Assembly (NCBI GenBank): GCA_003140895.1
Contig: PLLH01000088.1
Span: forward strand, 1-41,064
Direction of reading: 5' to 3'
DNA: 41,064 nucleotides
DNA from: Elusimicrobiota bacterium
GTDB taxonomy: Bacteria > Elusimicrobiota > Elusimicrobia > F11
Position numbers and translations under genes: made by a program. Numbering within the stretch: the stretch's first letter is position 1; every line of letters starts with the position of its first letter. This document shows positions 15,307-23,455 of the stretch, in pieces. The notes under the pieces are model-generated. The model was given only the letters and a program-made list of their open reading frames with translations. It searched no databases and was not told the DNA's origin.

Positions 15307-16635
15307 ATGCGTCGCCGCGTGTGCCGCTTTATTGCTTTTTTATTGTCATTGCCGTTTGTCCTCTCACTTCTCTCCCGTCCCTGTTTTGCCGATTCGGCTT
15401 CCCGAATTGACTCAGGGGACACGTCCTGGATCCTCATCAGTTCCGCCCTCGTATTCTTCATGATGCCGGGACTGGCCTTCTTTTACGGAGGTCTCGTCCG
15501 AAAAAAGAACGTTCTCTCCATTCTCATGCAATGTTTCGTGACCATCTGCCTGATCACGCTCCAGTGGGTCCTGTTCGGCTACAGCCTCTCCTTCGGGCCC
15601 GATGTGAAAGGCCTGATCGGAAACCTCTCCTGGGCCGGGCTCCACGGCGTGGGGCTCGACCCCTTCCCGGCGTATGCCGCCACCGTTCCCCACCAGGCGT
15701 TCATGATTTACATGGCGATGTTCGCCATCATCACGCCGGCGCTCATTTTAGGCGCCTTCGCGGAACGAATGCGGTTCAGCGCCTTCTGTCTCTTTATGGT
15801 CCTGTGGTCGACGATCGTCTACGATCCGGTGGCGCATTGGATATGGGGCTTGGGTGGTTTCCTTCGCCAAGCCGGCACGCTTGATTTCGCCGGAGGAATC
15901 GTCGTTCACGTGAACGCGGGGGTGGCGGCCCTGGCCACGGCGCTCTATTTGGGGAAACGGCAAGGCTTTCCTTCTCGCATCTCCCCGCCGCACAACCTTC
16001 CTCTGGCCGTGCTGGGCGCGGGCATGCTCTGGTTCGGCTGGTTTGGGTTTAACGCGGGAAGCGCGCTCTGTTCAGGCGCCCTGGCCGTGAACGCGTTTGT
16101 CGTCACGCACGTGGCCGGCGCGGCCGCCGGTCTGACATGGGGACTTCTTGATTGGGTTTTTAACGAACGGCCGACGGTCCTCGGCATGATCACGGGAGCG
16201 GTGGGCGGCCTGGCCGCCGTGACACCGGCTTCCGGCTACGTCAATATCTGGGGGGCGCTGGCCATCGGCGTCGGCGCCTCATTCGTGTGCTACTGGGCCG
16301 TCGTGTTCGTCAAAGCGAAATTCGCTTATGACGACTCACTGGACGTCTTCGGCGTTCACGGAGTGGGTGGAATCTGGGGCTCCATCGCGGTTGGATTGTT
16401 CGCGACCAAGGTGGTGAACGGAGCCGGCGCGAACGGCCTATTCTATGGAAACCCGGCGCAACTCCCCATACAACTGAAAGCCACCGCGATCACCGCTGCC
16501 TATTCTTTGACCGTCACCTTCGCGCTCTTGTGGCTGGTGGATCACGCGGTTGGGCTTCGCGTCTCGGAACATGAAGAACGGATCGGGCTCGACCTGGCGC
16601 ACCACCGCGAAGTCGGCTACACCGTGTTGGACTAA
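15307..16635 (+). CDS. amtB: Ammonium transporter
   Basis: 442 residues from ATG 15307, chosen because AAAGGAG lies at good spacing; the track start at 15247 has none. A signal peptide (MRRRVCRFIAFLLSLPFVLSLL...FADS) precedes eleven membrane spans, as in the Amt family. Family motifs: SALVFFMMPGLAFFYGGLVRKKNV, YDPVAHWIWG, the first pore histidine in HVNAGVAALA and the second in FGVHGVGGIWG. AmtB forms an inner-membrane trimer conducting ammonium/ammonia under nitrogen limitation. Its partner PII protein is encoded 14 nt downstream. Confidence 0.96.
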   Translation: MRRRVCRFIAFLLSLPFVLSLLSRPCFADSASRIDSGDTSWILISSALVFFMMPGLAFFYGGLVRKKNVLSILMQCFVTICLITLQWVLFGYSLSFGPDVKGLIGNLSWAGLHGVGLDPFPAYAATVPHQAFMIYMAMFAIITPALILGAFAERMRFSAFCLFMVLWSTIVYDPVAHWIWGLGGFLRQAGTLDFAGGIVVHVNAGVAALATALYLGKRQGFPSRISPPHNLPLAVLGAGMLWFGWFGFNAGSALCSGALAVNAFVVTHVAGAAAGLTWGLLDWVFNERPTVLGMITGAVGGLAAVTPASGYVNIWGALAIGVGASFVCYWAVVFVKAKFAYDDSLDVFGVHGVGGIWGSIAVGLFATKVVNGAGANGLFYGNPAQLPIQLKATAITAAYSLTVTFALLWLVDHAVGLRVSEHEERIGLDLAHHREVGYTVLD

Positions 16636-16649
16636 TAAGGAGACCCTTT

Positions 16650-16991
16650 ATGAAATACATTGTCGCTGTTATTCAGCCGGACCGGGTGCAAGAAGTGTTA
16701 CAAATTCTCGCGGAGAAAGAAATTCATTTGGTGACGGTGTCCCAGGTAATGGGACGCGGACGCCAAAAAGGAATTGCCGAGGTGTACCGAAGCCATAAGG
16801 AAGTGGGCAGCTTGCTCAAAAAAGTGAAACTTGAGATCGCTGTGAACGATGAATTCGCCAGTCAAACCGTCGAGGCCATTACAGAGGGAGCCCGCACGGG
16901 GCACATCGGGGATGGAAAAATATTCGTGATGAATATGGAGGATTGTTACCGCATTCGAACAGGAGAAACCGGACCTGTCGCCATCGGCTAG
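16650..16991 (+). CDS. glnK: PII nitrogen-regulatory protein (GlnK/GlnB), T-loop lacks Tyr51
   Basis: 113 residues, colinear with E. coli GlnB/GlnK. Present: Q39-K40-G41 in GRGRQKG, Y46 and R47 (EVYR), K58, the B-loop TGHIGDGKIFV and the C-loop RIRTGE, so ATP/ADP and 2-oxoglutarate binding look possible. The T-loop then reads SHKEVGS where most PII proteins read GAEYxVD: position 51, the uridylylated tyrosine in proteobacteria, is glutamate. Canonical GlnD control therefore cannot occur at that residue. It is co-transcribed with amtB, and as in other amtB-glnK pairs should block the channel when nitrogen is plentiful. AAGGAG precedes the ATG. Confidence 0.95.
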   Translation: MKYIVAVIQPDRVQEVLQILAEKEIHLVTVSQVMGRGRQKGIAEVYRSHKEVGSLLKKVKLEIAVNDEFASQTVEAITEGARTGHIGDGKIFVMNMEDCYRIRTGETGPVAIG

Positions 16992-17020
16992 GATAGCCGT
17001 CGGCTAGAATAGCCATCGGC
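16981..17020. repeat. Tandem 16-bp repeat across the glnK stop codon
   Basis: Two and a half units: CCATCGGCTAGGATAG, CCGTCGGCTAGAATAG, CCATCGGC. The first unit contains the glnK TAG stop and the second repeats it out of frame. A small hairpin (AGCGC-AAA-GCGCT, 17022-17034) follows, just before the convergent gene ends at 17033. It looks like replication slippage. Confidence 0.7.
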
Positions 17021-17032
17021 GAGCGCAAAGCG

Positions 17033-18412
17033 CTACAAACTTTCTTTCAAGTCGGAAAAGAACACCAACCCGCGTTCGAGTTTGGCATTGTACGCCCGTT
17101 GGATGTCTTTCCAGGAGTAATCAACCCCCTTAACAGCTTGCCGGACGACGTGCCGCTCCTCCAGAGCCGCGCGGCTCGACCGCAACTCAGAGACGCCAAT
17201 CAAATTTCCCCAATCATCTTTAAGTTGAATCCCGTAATACGGATCCAATATAATCCATCTCCTCGTTGACGGGTCCAGATATTCGATGAATTGATGAACG
17301 CTATCTCCCGTTTCCTGATCCTGGCAATGAATTTCGCGGGTCGCGATGCCGACCATTTCACACACTTCCGATAACGCCAGAGAAGCGCATTGACAATAGC
17401 GATTCTGGACGGATTGAAGATCCTGACGCATGAAACCACAAAAATAATAGGGCATGTCATTTTGAAATTTCCGAACGATGTTCGCTCGGCGCTCTCCATC
17501 CGGAAGAGTCAACGTCTCATTAACAAATTGAGCCAGCTTTAGGACACGGGAGTGAACCGAACCCGTCTTCCCTGCATGAAGGCCGGCGGACGCCAGAATA
17601 TAGTCCCTGAAAAGATTTCTCTCATTAGAAATGGCTGGCACCTTTCCCGTTTCAATCATCGTCGCGGCATCGTAACGGACATCCGTGTCCTCCGAAAAGC
17701 CGAACGAAAGCCACAGACTCACCGCTTCATAGTCATCCGAGTCAAACGTGACGTCGAGCTGTTTTCTGAACCCATTCGTTGGATGCTGCGTCAGATGGTA
17801 CCCCAGAACGGGGCCGGAAAACGGTAGAAATAGAAGTCGATGGCCTATGGCCGAAAGACCCGTATCAAAAAAAGAAGGCAACCACTGCAATTTAGGATGA
17901 GGGTGTAACGGATAACTCGACAAAATAAGGGTAATAAATGTTTTCCCCCGGATGAAAAGAGAAGCGATTTTGGTCCCCAAAAGGGTTTGTTTCAACCGGA
18001 AGACAATAAATCCAATCCGATCTTTCTTTCGCCCTGTTATCACAAGCCCCTTATATCCATTCTTTCCATCGCTGATCATGACGTGAACGCTGGCTCTGTA
18101 GCGCGTGTGCGGCTTCACAGGAATCGTCTGATAAATAATAGGCCGAAACCCTTCCAACGAAATCCCCTGAACGGAGGCTCGGCCCGAAAAGGAGAGATCG
18201 CTCAAACGCACCGATCCCTTCGGATAGGGATAGAGAAGGCGCCAATAAGAAGGAGACCCGCTCTCGTCCCACTCTTCAAAATCACCGTTTTTCACGAGCG
18301 GCGTGGAATCCGGAGAATGAAATAACGGCGTTTGCTGCGCCCGAAGACAATCAACGCGCGCGCAAAACAAAAGAAAGAAGGTGGAAAAAATAAAAAAGCG
18401 TGAACGATTCAT
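17033..18412 (-). CDS. Exported protein with lectin-like and transglutaminase-like domains
   Basis: About 459 residues from ATG 18412; in-frame ATGs at 18421 and 18445 are possible. A signal peptide (MNRSRFFIFSTFFLLFCARVDC) is followed by a carbohydrate-binding-like opening, LVKNGDFEEW...YWRLLYPYPKGSV, typical of CBM4/9-type jelly rolls. The C-terminal third resembles transglutaminase-like Cys proteases: Cys in RYCQCASLAL (about 342), His in DSVHQFIEYLD (about 373) and Asp in WIILDPYYG (about 390). I infer an exported enzyme or binding protein acting on the cell surface or exopolysaccharide. It has an extended -10 (TGATAAAAT, near 18454-18462) upstream but a poor -35. It converges on amtB-glnK. 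Confidence 0.7.
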   Translation of the reverse strand: MNRSRFFIFSTFFLLFCARVDCLRAQQTPLFHSPDSTPLVKNGDFEEWDESGSPSYWRLLYPYPKGSVRLSDLSFSGRASVQGISLEGFRPIIYQTIPVKPHTRYRASVHVMISDGKNGYKGLVITGRKKDRIGFIVFRLKQTLLGTKIASLFIRGKTFITLILSSYPLHPHPKLQWLPSFFDTGLSAIGHRLLFLPFSGPVLGYHLTQHPTNGFRKQLDVTFDSDDYEAVSLWLSFGFSEDTDVRYDAATMIETGKVPAISNERNLFRDYILASAGLHAGKTGSVHSRVLKLAQFVNETLTLPDGERRANIVRKFQNDMPYYFCGFMRQDLQSVQNRYCQCASLALSEVCEMVGIATREIHCQDQETGDSVHQFIEYLDPSTRRWIILDPYYGIQLKDDWGNLIGVSELRSSRAALEERHVVRQAVKGVDYSWKDIQRAYNAKLERGLVFFSDLKESL

Positions 18413-18539
18413 CGTTGGCATCGAATGGGAAAAGGTACAAGACAATGTAAGCTATTTTATCACGGAAAGCGGTAAACGAAACGCACAAGAGCCCCAGCCT
18501 TCGCGGGGTGTGGAAGAGAATAAAATGGGACGGGCGCGT

Positions 18540-20120
18540 CTAAGACGCGGCGATCGGCAAAAGAACATGAAAAAGCGTGCCCTTCCCCACTTCGCTCTCA
18601 AAAAATATTTTTCCAGCGCTGCTCCTGACAATTTCATACGCCAGGGACAATCCAAGCCCAGGCCCGTGTCCCACTTCTTTTGTCGTAAAAAACGGGTTGA
18701 ACACCTGAGAACGAATGTCTTCCGGGATCCCCTTTCCCGTGTCTTGGATTTGAATCTCAACATAGGAACGCCCTTCCACCACCAGCTTGGTCCGGACCGT
18801 CAACGTGCCCCCTTTGGACATCGCATCAATCGCGTTATTGGCCAGATGAAGGATCACTTGCTGGATTTGGTTCCGATTGACAAGCACGTTCGGCAGTTCC
18901 CCCATTTCCTTCACCATCGCGATATCTCTCACCTTCGTTTGAGTGGTAATAAACGACAAGGCTTCCTCGATCGCCACGTTTAAATCGATCAGCGCCTTTT
19001 CCTGCTTTCCGGAACGCATAAAAACCAACAGGTTCTGGACCAATTGCTTGCATTTGACCGCTTCGCTTTCAATAAATTTAAGCGCGGATTCCAACGGATG
19101 GCCCGGCGACATATCCCGGAGCGCCCCTTGAGAAAAACCAATAATAATCCCAATCGGGTTATTTATTTCGTGCGCGATACCGGACACCAAGTGGCCCAGC
19201 GCCGCCATTTTCTCAGACTGAATCAACTGGGTCTGCGTGTTGCGTAACCCTTCGTTGGCTTTTCGCAATTCTTCTTCGAGTTGTCGATGGGCGCTGATAT
19301 CCCGAATCGATTCAATAGCTCCAATCCGTTTTCCAGTGGAATCAAATAGAGGCCCAGCCTGCCCCCAAGCGTAAAAACCTTTCCGGTCCCCTGAGGACGG
19401 CACATAGTTCTCCCCCACGACGACATTTTTGCTTTTAATGGCGGCGGAGTACTTTTGGTTTAATTCCTCCGCGGGGACGTCAATCAAATCGATCAGGATC
19501 GGCCTTCGACTACCATAGAAAACCATCGAATAGTAATAATCCCCTTTGCCCACTATATTCTCAGCTTTAACGCCGGTCATTTCCTCAATCGCTTTATTCC
19601 AAGCGATGACTGTTCCACTGTTGTCGATAACAAACGTCGCATCGGGGAGGAAATTAATGATATTGGACAAACGCTCCGAATATTCCCGGAGAGCCATCTC
19701 GGTTCTTTTGTGAACCGTCACATCGGAGATGACACCGATCATCCCCGCCACCTTCCCTTCGCCATCCACAAACGTGGCCTTATTGAAGACCACTTCCCGC
19801 ATCTCATTTTCTTCATGGTTGCACCCCTTCCATGGGTAAGACTGGGTGCCGGGATTTCGAAACAGTTCGTTGTCCTTGTCAGAGCAGGGGCCGGCGATCT
19901 CTTTGGGCGCCATGTCAAAGACGGTCCTTCCTAAAATCTCCTCTTTTGTTTTCCTGACAAACTTTTCATAGGAGCCGTTCACGTTCAGATACCGGCCTTG
20001 GGTGTCTTTGACATAGACAGGGATGGGAATCGTTTCGATGAGGGTCTCAAAAAAGGAAAGAGGGTGGTGAGCTGTTGGAGAAGGCGGCTCCTCCTTGCCT
20101 CCACTTTGTTCTATGGCCAT
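18540..20120 (-). CDS. PAS-PAS sensor histidine kinase, soluble
   Basis: 526 residues without membrane spans. Two PAS domains (about 22-138 and 148-280; IPIPVYVKDTQGRYLNVN and FLPDATFVIDNSGTVIAWN) precede a coiled coil, a HisKA helix with phosphoacceptor H317 (GIAHEINNPIG) and a HATPase core (LANNAIDAM, DTGKGIP, FNPFFTTK, GLGLSLAYEI). The core resembles the NtrB/AtoS-like group. The first PAS contains the motif YPWKGCNHEE, but no cofactor can be assigned. There is no response-regulator gene beside it, so it is an orphan here; the nearby amtB-glnK might hint at nitrogen control, but that is speculation. GGGGGAG precedes the ATG, and a TATAAT lies about 60 nt upstream. Confidence 0.92.
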   Translation of the reverse strand: MAIEQSGGKEEPPSPTAHHPLSFFETLIETIPIPVYVKDTQGRYLNVNGSYEKFVRKTKEEILGRTVFDMAPKEIAGPCSDKDNELFRNPGTQSYPWKGCNHEENEMREVVFNKATFVDGEGKVAGMIGVISDVTVHKRTEMALREYSERLSNIINFLPDATFVIDNSGTVIAWNKAIEEMTGVKAENIVGKGDYYYSMVFYGSRRPILIDLIDVPAEELNQKYSAAIKSKNVVVGENYVPSSGDRKGFYAWGQAGPLFDSTGKRIGAIESIRDISAHRQLEEELRKANEGLRNTQTQLIQSEKMAALGHLVSGIAHEINNPIGIIIGFSQGALRDMSPGHPLESALKFIESEAVKCKQLVQNLLVFMRSGKQEKALIDLNVAIEEALSFITTQTKVRDIAMVKEMGELPNVLVNRNQIQQVILHLANNAIDAMSKGGTLTVRTKLVVEGRSYVEIQIQDTGKGIPEDIRSQVFNPFFTTKEVGHGPGLGLSLAYEIVRSSAGKIFFESEVGKGTLFHVLLPIAAS

Positions 20121-20165
20121 GGCTCCCCCTTTTCAAACACATAAGAACGTTAGCAATTAGAACCG

Positions 20166-20190
20166 AAAAAATCCAAAAAGGATTATAAAA
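20166..20190 (-). terminator. Weak terminator-like hairpin after the superoperon, overlapping a TATAAT box
   Basis: On the minus strand, AATCC-TTTTT-GGATT is followed by more T residues (ATTTTTTCGG). The stem is only 5 bp and AT-rich. The same bases contain TATAAT (20182-20187), a possible -10 for the PAS kinase gene, without a good -35. The 121-bp spacer shows no other signal. Confidence 0.25.
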
Positions 20191-20241
20191 AAGGAAAACG
20201 AACAATTCGATCGAAAGAAGGAGGGAAAATGAGGAAGGGGC

Positions 20242-20775
20242 TTATGACTTGAAGGTGACGTATTTCTTTTCTTTTTTATCCCAGTTGATGAACCACCCGC
20301 CTTTGTGGTATTTGCCTTTGGAAAGCTTCGTATCGACAAAACTGATGTAATCGTCTTTAAAGCCGTTCACCTCGCCGAGCCGGAAGGTTTCGAATTCCCC
20401 GGACTTCTTCCCTCCGTTCAGAATCACGAGTTCAACAATGGGCCCCCAATGGGTCTGCCCCGTTGCCAACAGCAAGGCGTAATCCTTTTTTTTATCCTCA
20501 TTAAAGTCTCCCCAGGCGACGGCGGGATGAATCCCGATCAGGCGGCCGTAATAATACGCCAGCATCTCAGGAGAAAATTCAGCGTCGGAAGGAATCCGGT
20601 AACCGGGGAATTCTTTATCGAGATATCTTTCCACCTCTGCCGGAAGGACGACGATGTGGCCTTTATCGGTCTCTTTGATGGCTGGATTCTTGCCCCGACC
20701 GGCCAGAGCCATGGGAACAAGAGCCAAACCGGTCAACACCAGGATGAGAGAGCAAAGGAGACGTCGCGTATTCAT
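20242..20775 (-). CDS. Small exported protein of unknown function
   Basis: 177 residues from ATG 20775; the longer track ORF overlaps transketolase. A signal peptide (MNTRRLLCSLILVLTGLALVPMALA) precedes a soluble domain with an FG-GAP/calcium-loop-like stretch, WGDFNEDKKKDYALLL, and many Trp, Tyr and Lys near the C-terminus. I recognise no family beyond that resemblance. Its ATG lies 4 nt after the transketolase stop with AGGTGA as a possible ribosome site, so it is the last gene of the nucleotide superoperon. Nothing seen ties an exported protein to that pathway. Confidence 0.75.
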   Translation of the reverse strand: MNTRRLLCSLILVLTGLALVPMALAGRGKNPAIKETDKGHIVVLPAEVERYLDKEFPGYRIPSDAEFSPEMLAYYYGRLIGIHPAVAWGDFNEDKKKDYALLLATGQTHWGPIVELVILNGGKKSGEFETFRLGEVNGFKDDYISFVDTKLSKGKYHKGGWFINWDKKEKKYVTFKS

Positions 20776-20779
20776 AAAA

Positions 20780-22780
20780 TCACCTATTAAGAAGCGCTTT
20801 GGTTTTCGCCACAATATTATCAATCGTGAACCCAAATTTCTCCATCAGCACGTTGGTGGGAGCGGAGGCGCCGAAGGTCGTCATCCCGATCACGACCCCA
20901 TCCCATCCGACGTAGCGATCCCATCCGAATGAAGAGAGGGCTTCAATCGACACGCGGGCTTTGATTGCTGGCGGCAAAACGGCGTCTTTATAGCTTTGAG
21001 GTTGCGCTTCAAAGAGCTCCCATGACGGCATGGACACGACGCGCGACTCGATTCCTTCCGCGCTCAATTTCTCCTGGGCTTTGAGCGCCAACGACACCTC
21101 AGAGCCCGTCGCGATCAAAATCACGTTGGGAGGGTTCGACTTGGCCTCCGATAGAACATAGGCGCCTTTCTCAACCGATCCTAACTTGGGATATCGGGAG
21201 GGGCTTAAAACCGGAAGCGCCTGGCGGGAGAGAATAAGCGCCACAGGTCCCGTTTTGTGCCGGAGAGCCACCTTCCAGGCCGCCGCCGTTTCATGAGCGT
21301 CCGCGGGACGCAACACCAGGATGTTCGGCATCGCTCTCAAATGAGCCACCTGTTCGATCGGCTGATGCGTGGGACCGTCTTCGCCAAGGCCGATGGTATC
21401 GTGCGTGAAAATGTAAATCGCGCGGGTTTTACTCAGCGCCGCGATCCGGATGGCCCCTTTCATGTAATCGGAAAAGATCAAGAACGTCCCGCCGAAGGGA
21501 ATGAGCCGTTCCGTCAACGCCAATCCGTTCAGGACGGCCCCCATCGCGTGTTCCCGAACCCCAAAATAAATGTTCCGTCCCGCTTGCGTCTTGGAAAACG
21601 GCGGCGACCCCTTAATCATGGTGTTATTGGACCCCGCCAGGTCGGCGGATCCGCCGATCAGTTCCGGCAAAATCGGAGCCAAGGCGTTGATGATGTGGCC
21701 GGAGGCCACCCTTGTCGCCATCTTTTCTTCTTTGGAGAAATCCGGCATCTTCTTCTCCCAATCCGGAGGAAGCTCACCCGCTTCAAGCCGCTTCCACAAA
21801 TGAAACGCGTCCGGGTTTTTCCCGGCCCAGGCGTCAAACCGGGCCTGCCACTCCGACTCCCACCGTTTCCCGTTTTCCGCGACAACTTTAAAGTGGTCCG
21901 ACACGTCGGAGGGGACAAGGAAGGCGGGCTCCAGCGGCCAGCCTAAATTTTTCTTGGTCAACTTGACTTCTTCTTCTCCGAGCGGCGCCCCATGAGACTC
22001 CGATGAATCCGCTTTGTTCGGGCTGCCAAACCCGATGTGAGTATCCAAAATGATAAGCGATGGTTTCGACACCTCCGCTTTGGCAACGCGAAGCGCATTG
22101 GCGATCGCTTTGATGTCGTTCCCATCGGACACGCGCTGGACATGCCAGTGATAGGCCTTGTACCGCGCCTCCACGTCCTCCGTCAAGGAAAGATCCGTGT
22201 GCCCATCGATGGTGACGCGGTTGCAATCATAAACGAACACGAGAGACCCCAACCCCAGATGGCCGGCCAAGGACGCCGCTTCGGAGGAGATTCCCTCCAT
22301 CATATCGCCGTCCGAGGCGATGCCGTACATCGTGTAATCGAGAAGCGGTTTCTCTTTCGGCGTGAACAAGCTGTTCAAATATCGTTGCGCGATGGCCATC
22401 CCCACCGCCGTTGAAATCCCCTGGCCAAGCGGCCCTGTCGTCGTTTCAACACCGGGCGTTTCTCTAAATTCAGGATGCCCCGGCGTCTTGCTCCCCCACT
22501 GGCGGAAGTTTTTAAGATCATCAAGCGACACGTCATACCCGCTCAAGTAAAGGGAGGCGTACAGAAGCATCGAGGCATGCCCGGCGGAAAGAATAAAGCG
22601 GTCCCGGTTGGCCCAGGATGGGTTCTTTGGATTGTGCTTGAGAATCTCTCGAAAAAGCGTGTACGCCACCGGCGCCAGGCCCATTGGAGCCCCCGGATGT
22701 CCGGATTTCGCTTTTTCGACCGCGTCCACGGCCAAAAATCGAATCGTATTAATGGCGAGTTGAGAAATATCTGGAGTCAA
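20780..22780 (-). CDS. tkt: Transketolase
   Basis: 666 residues, full length. Thiamine diphosphate motif: SDGDMMEGISSEAASLAGHLGLG; N-terminal signature RFLAVDAVEKAKSGHPGAPMG with the catalytic-site histidine; pyrimidine domain with GVREHAMGAVLNGLAL and FTHDTIGLGEDGPTHQP. The enzyme transfers two-carbon units in the non-oxidative pentose phosphate pathway, linking fructose-6-P and glyceraldehyde-3-P to ribose-5-P. Its place at the end of a purine-pyrimidine operon fits a role in feeding PRPP synthesis; PRPP synthase itself is not in the window. The start is TTG with AAGGAGGAG upstream, 24 nt after the MBL-hydrolase stop. Confidence 0.97.
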   Translation of the reverse strand: MTPDISQLAINTIRFLAVDAVEKAKSGHPGAPMGLAPVAYTLFREILKHNPKNPSWANRDRFILSAGHASMLLYASLYLSGYDVSLDDLKNFRQWGSKTPGHPEFRETPGVETTTGPLGQGISTAVGMAIAQRYLNSLFTPKEKPLLDYTMYGIASDGDMMEGISSEAASLAGHLGLGSLVFVYDCNRVTIDGHTDLSLTEDVEARYKAYHWHVQRVSDGNDIKAIANALRVAKAEVSKPSLIILDTHIGFGSPNKADSSESHGAPLGEEEVKLTKKNLGWPLEPAFLVPSDVSDHFKVVAENGKRWESEWQARFDAWAGKNPDAFHLWKRLEAGELPPDWEKKMPDFSKEEKMATRVASGHIINALAPILPELIGGSADLAGSNNTMIKGSPPFSKTQAGRNIYFGVREHAMGAVLNGLALTERLIPFGGTFLIFSDYMKGAIRIAALSKTRAIYIFTHDTIGLGEDGPTHQPIEQVAHLRAMPNILVLRPADAHETAAAWKVALRHKTGPVALILSRQALPVLSPSRYPKLGSVEKGAYVLSEAKSNPPNVILIATGSEVSLALKAQEKLSAEGIESRVVSMPSWELFEAQPQSYKDAVLPPAIKARVSIEALSSFGWDRYVGWDGVVIGMTTFGASAPTNVLMEKFGFTIDNIVAKTKALLNR

Positions 22781-22804
22781 AACTCCTCCTTTAAATGGGC
22801 CCGC

Positions 22805-23455
22805 TTAAAGCGGCCCGAACGCGTTTATAAATTCGCTGGCTTTTTTCATATGAAGATAGGGATTCATCCGAATCTCCTCTTCAAGAGGCCTTTGCAACAC
22901 CTCGTCGTAATCATGCCCGGGACATACCACGAGAGAACCCGGCAGCGCCGCAATCTTCTGAAGGCTCTTAAACAGAAGGCCCGCGTCTCCTCCGGGGATA
23001 TCGGTCCGTCCGCATCCGCCGATAAACAACGTATCGCCTGTCAGCAGGTGTTGATCAACCGAGAGGCACAGAGACCCCGGCGCGTGCCCGGGAGTGTGAT
23101 AAAACGTGATTGTATTCTCCCCCGCCAGCAATGTCTCTCCGTCGCGTACTTCTTTTACATTTTTCCGAAGGGGAGAGACAATCCCATTTCCCGACTGAGA
23201 AAACGCGATTTCATCCGGGTGAGCCACCACCGGAATATCGAACCGCTCGAGGAGCGCATCCACCGCGTTGGCGTGGTCGTAATGCGAATGCGTCAAAATG
23301 AGACCCGAGAGCTGGTGCCCGTCCGTTGTCCCTCTCTCTATGATTTTTTCCGGGTCCCACGCGGGGTCCACCACCCATGTCGTCTTCGTCTTGGGGTCCT
23401 TCAGAAGATAACACACATTCTGCATGGGCCCGATGGGAAGCCTCTCGACAATCAC
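22805..23455 (-). CDS. MBL-fold metallohydrolase (glyoxalase II / persulfide dioxygenase-like)
   Basis: 216 residues. The metal-binding motif THSHYDHAN (H56, H58, D60, H61) is followed by HTPGHAPGS (H124), GDTLF (D141) and PGHDYD (H181), a complete dinuclear site. GGCGRTDIPGGDAG is typical of the YcbL/ETHE1 branch. It could be a hydroxyacylglutathione hydrolase type II, a sulfur-related enzyme or a general thioesterase; the sequence alone does not decide. The start is GTG in a GTGA overlap with purB, so it is co-translated with purine genes, though no nucleotide function is known for this family. Confidence 0.9.
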   Translation of the reverse strand: MIVERLPIGPMQNVCYLLKDPKTKTTWVVDPAWDPEKIIERGTTDGHQLSGLILTHSHYDHANAVDALLERFDIPVVAHPDEIAFSQSGNGIVSPLRKNVKEVRDGETLLAGENTITFYHTPGHAPGSLCLSVDQHLLTGDTLFIGGCGRTDIPGGDAGLLFKSLQKIAALPGSLVVCPGHDYDEVLQRPLEEEIRMNPYLHMKKASEFINAFGPL

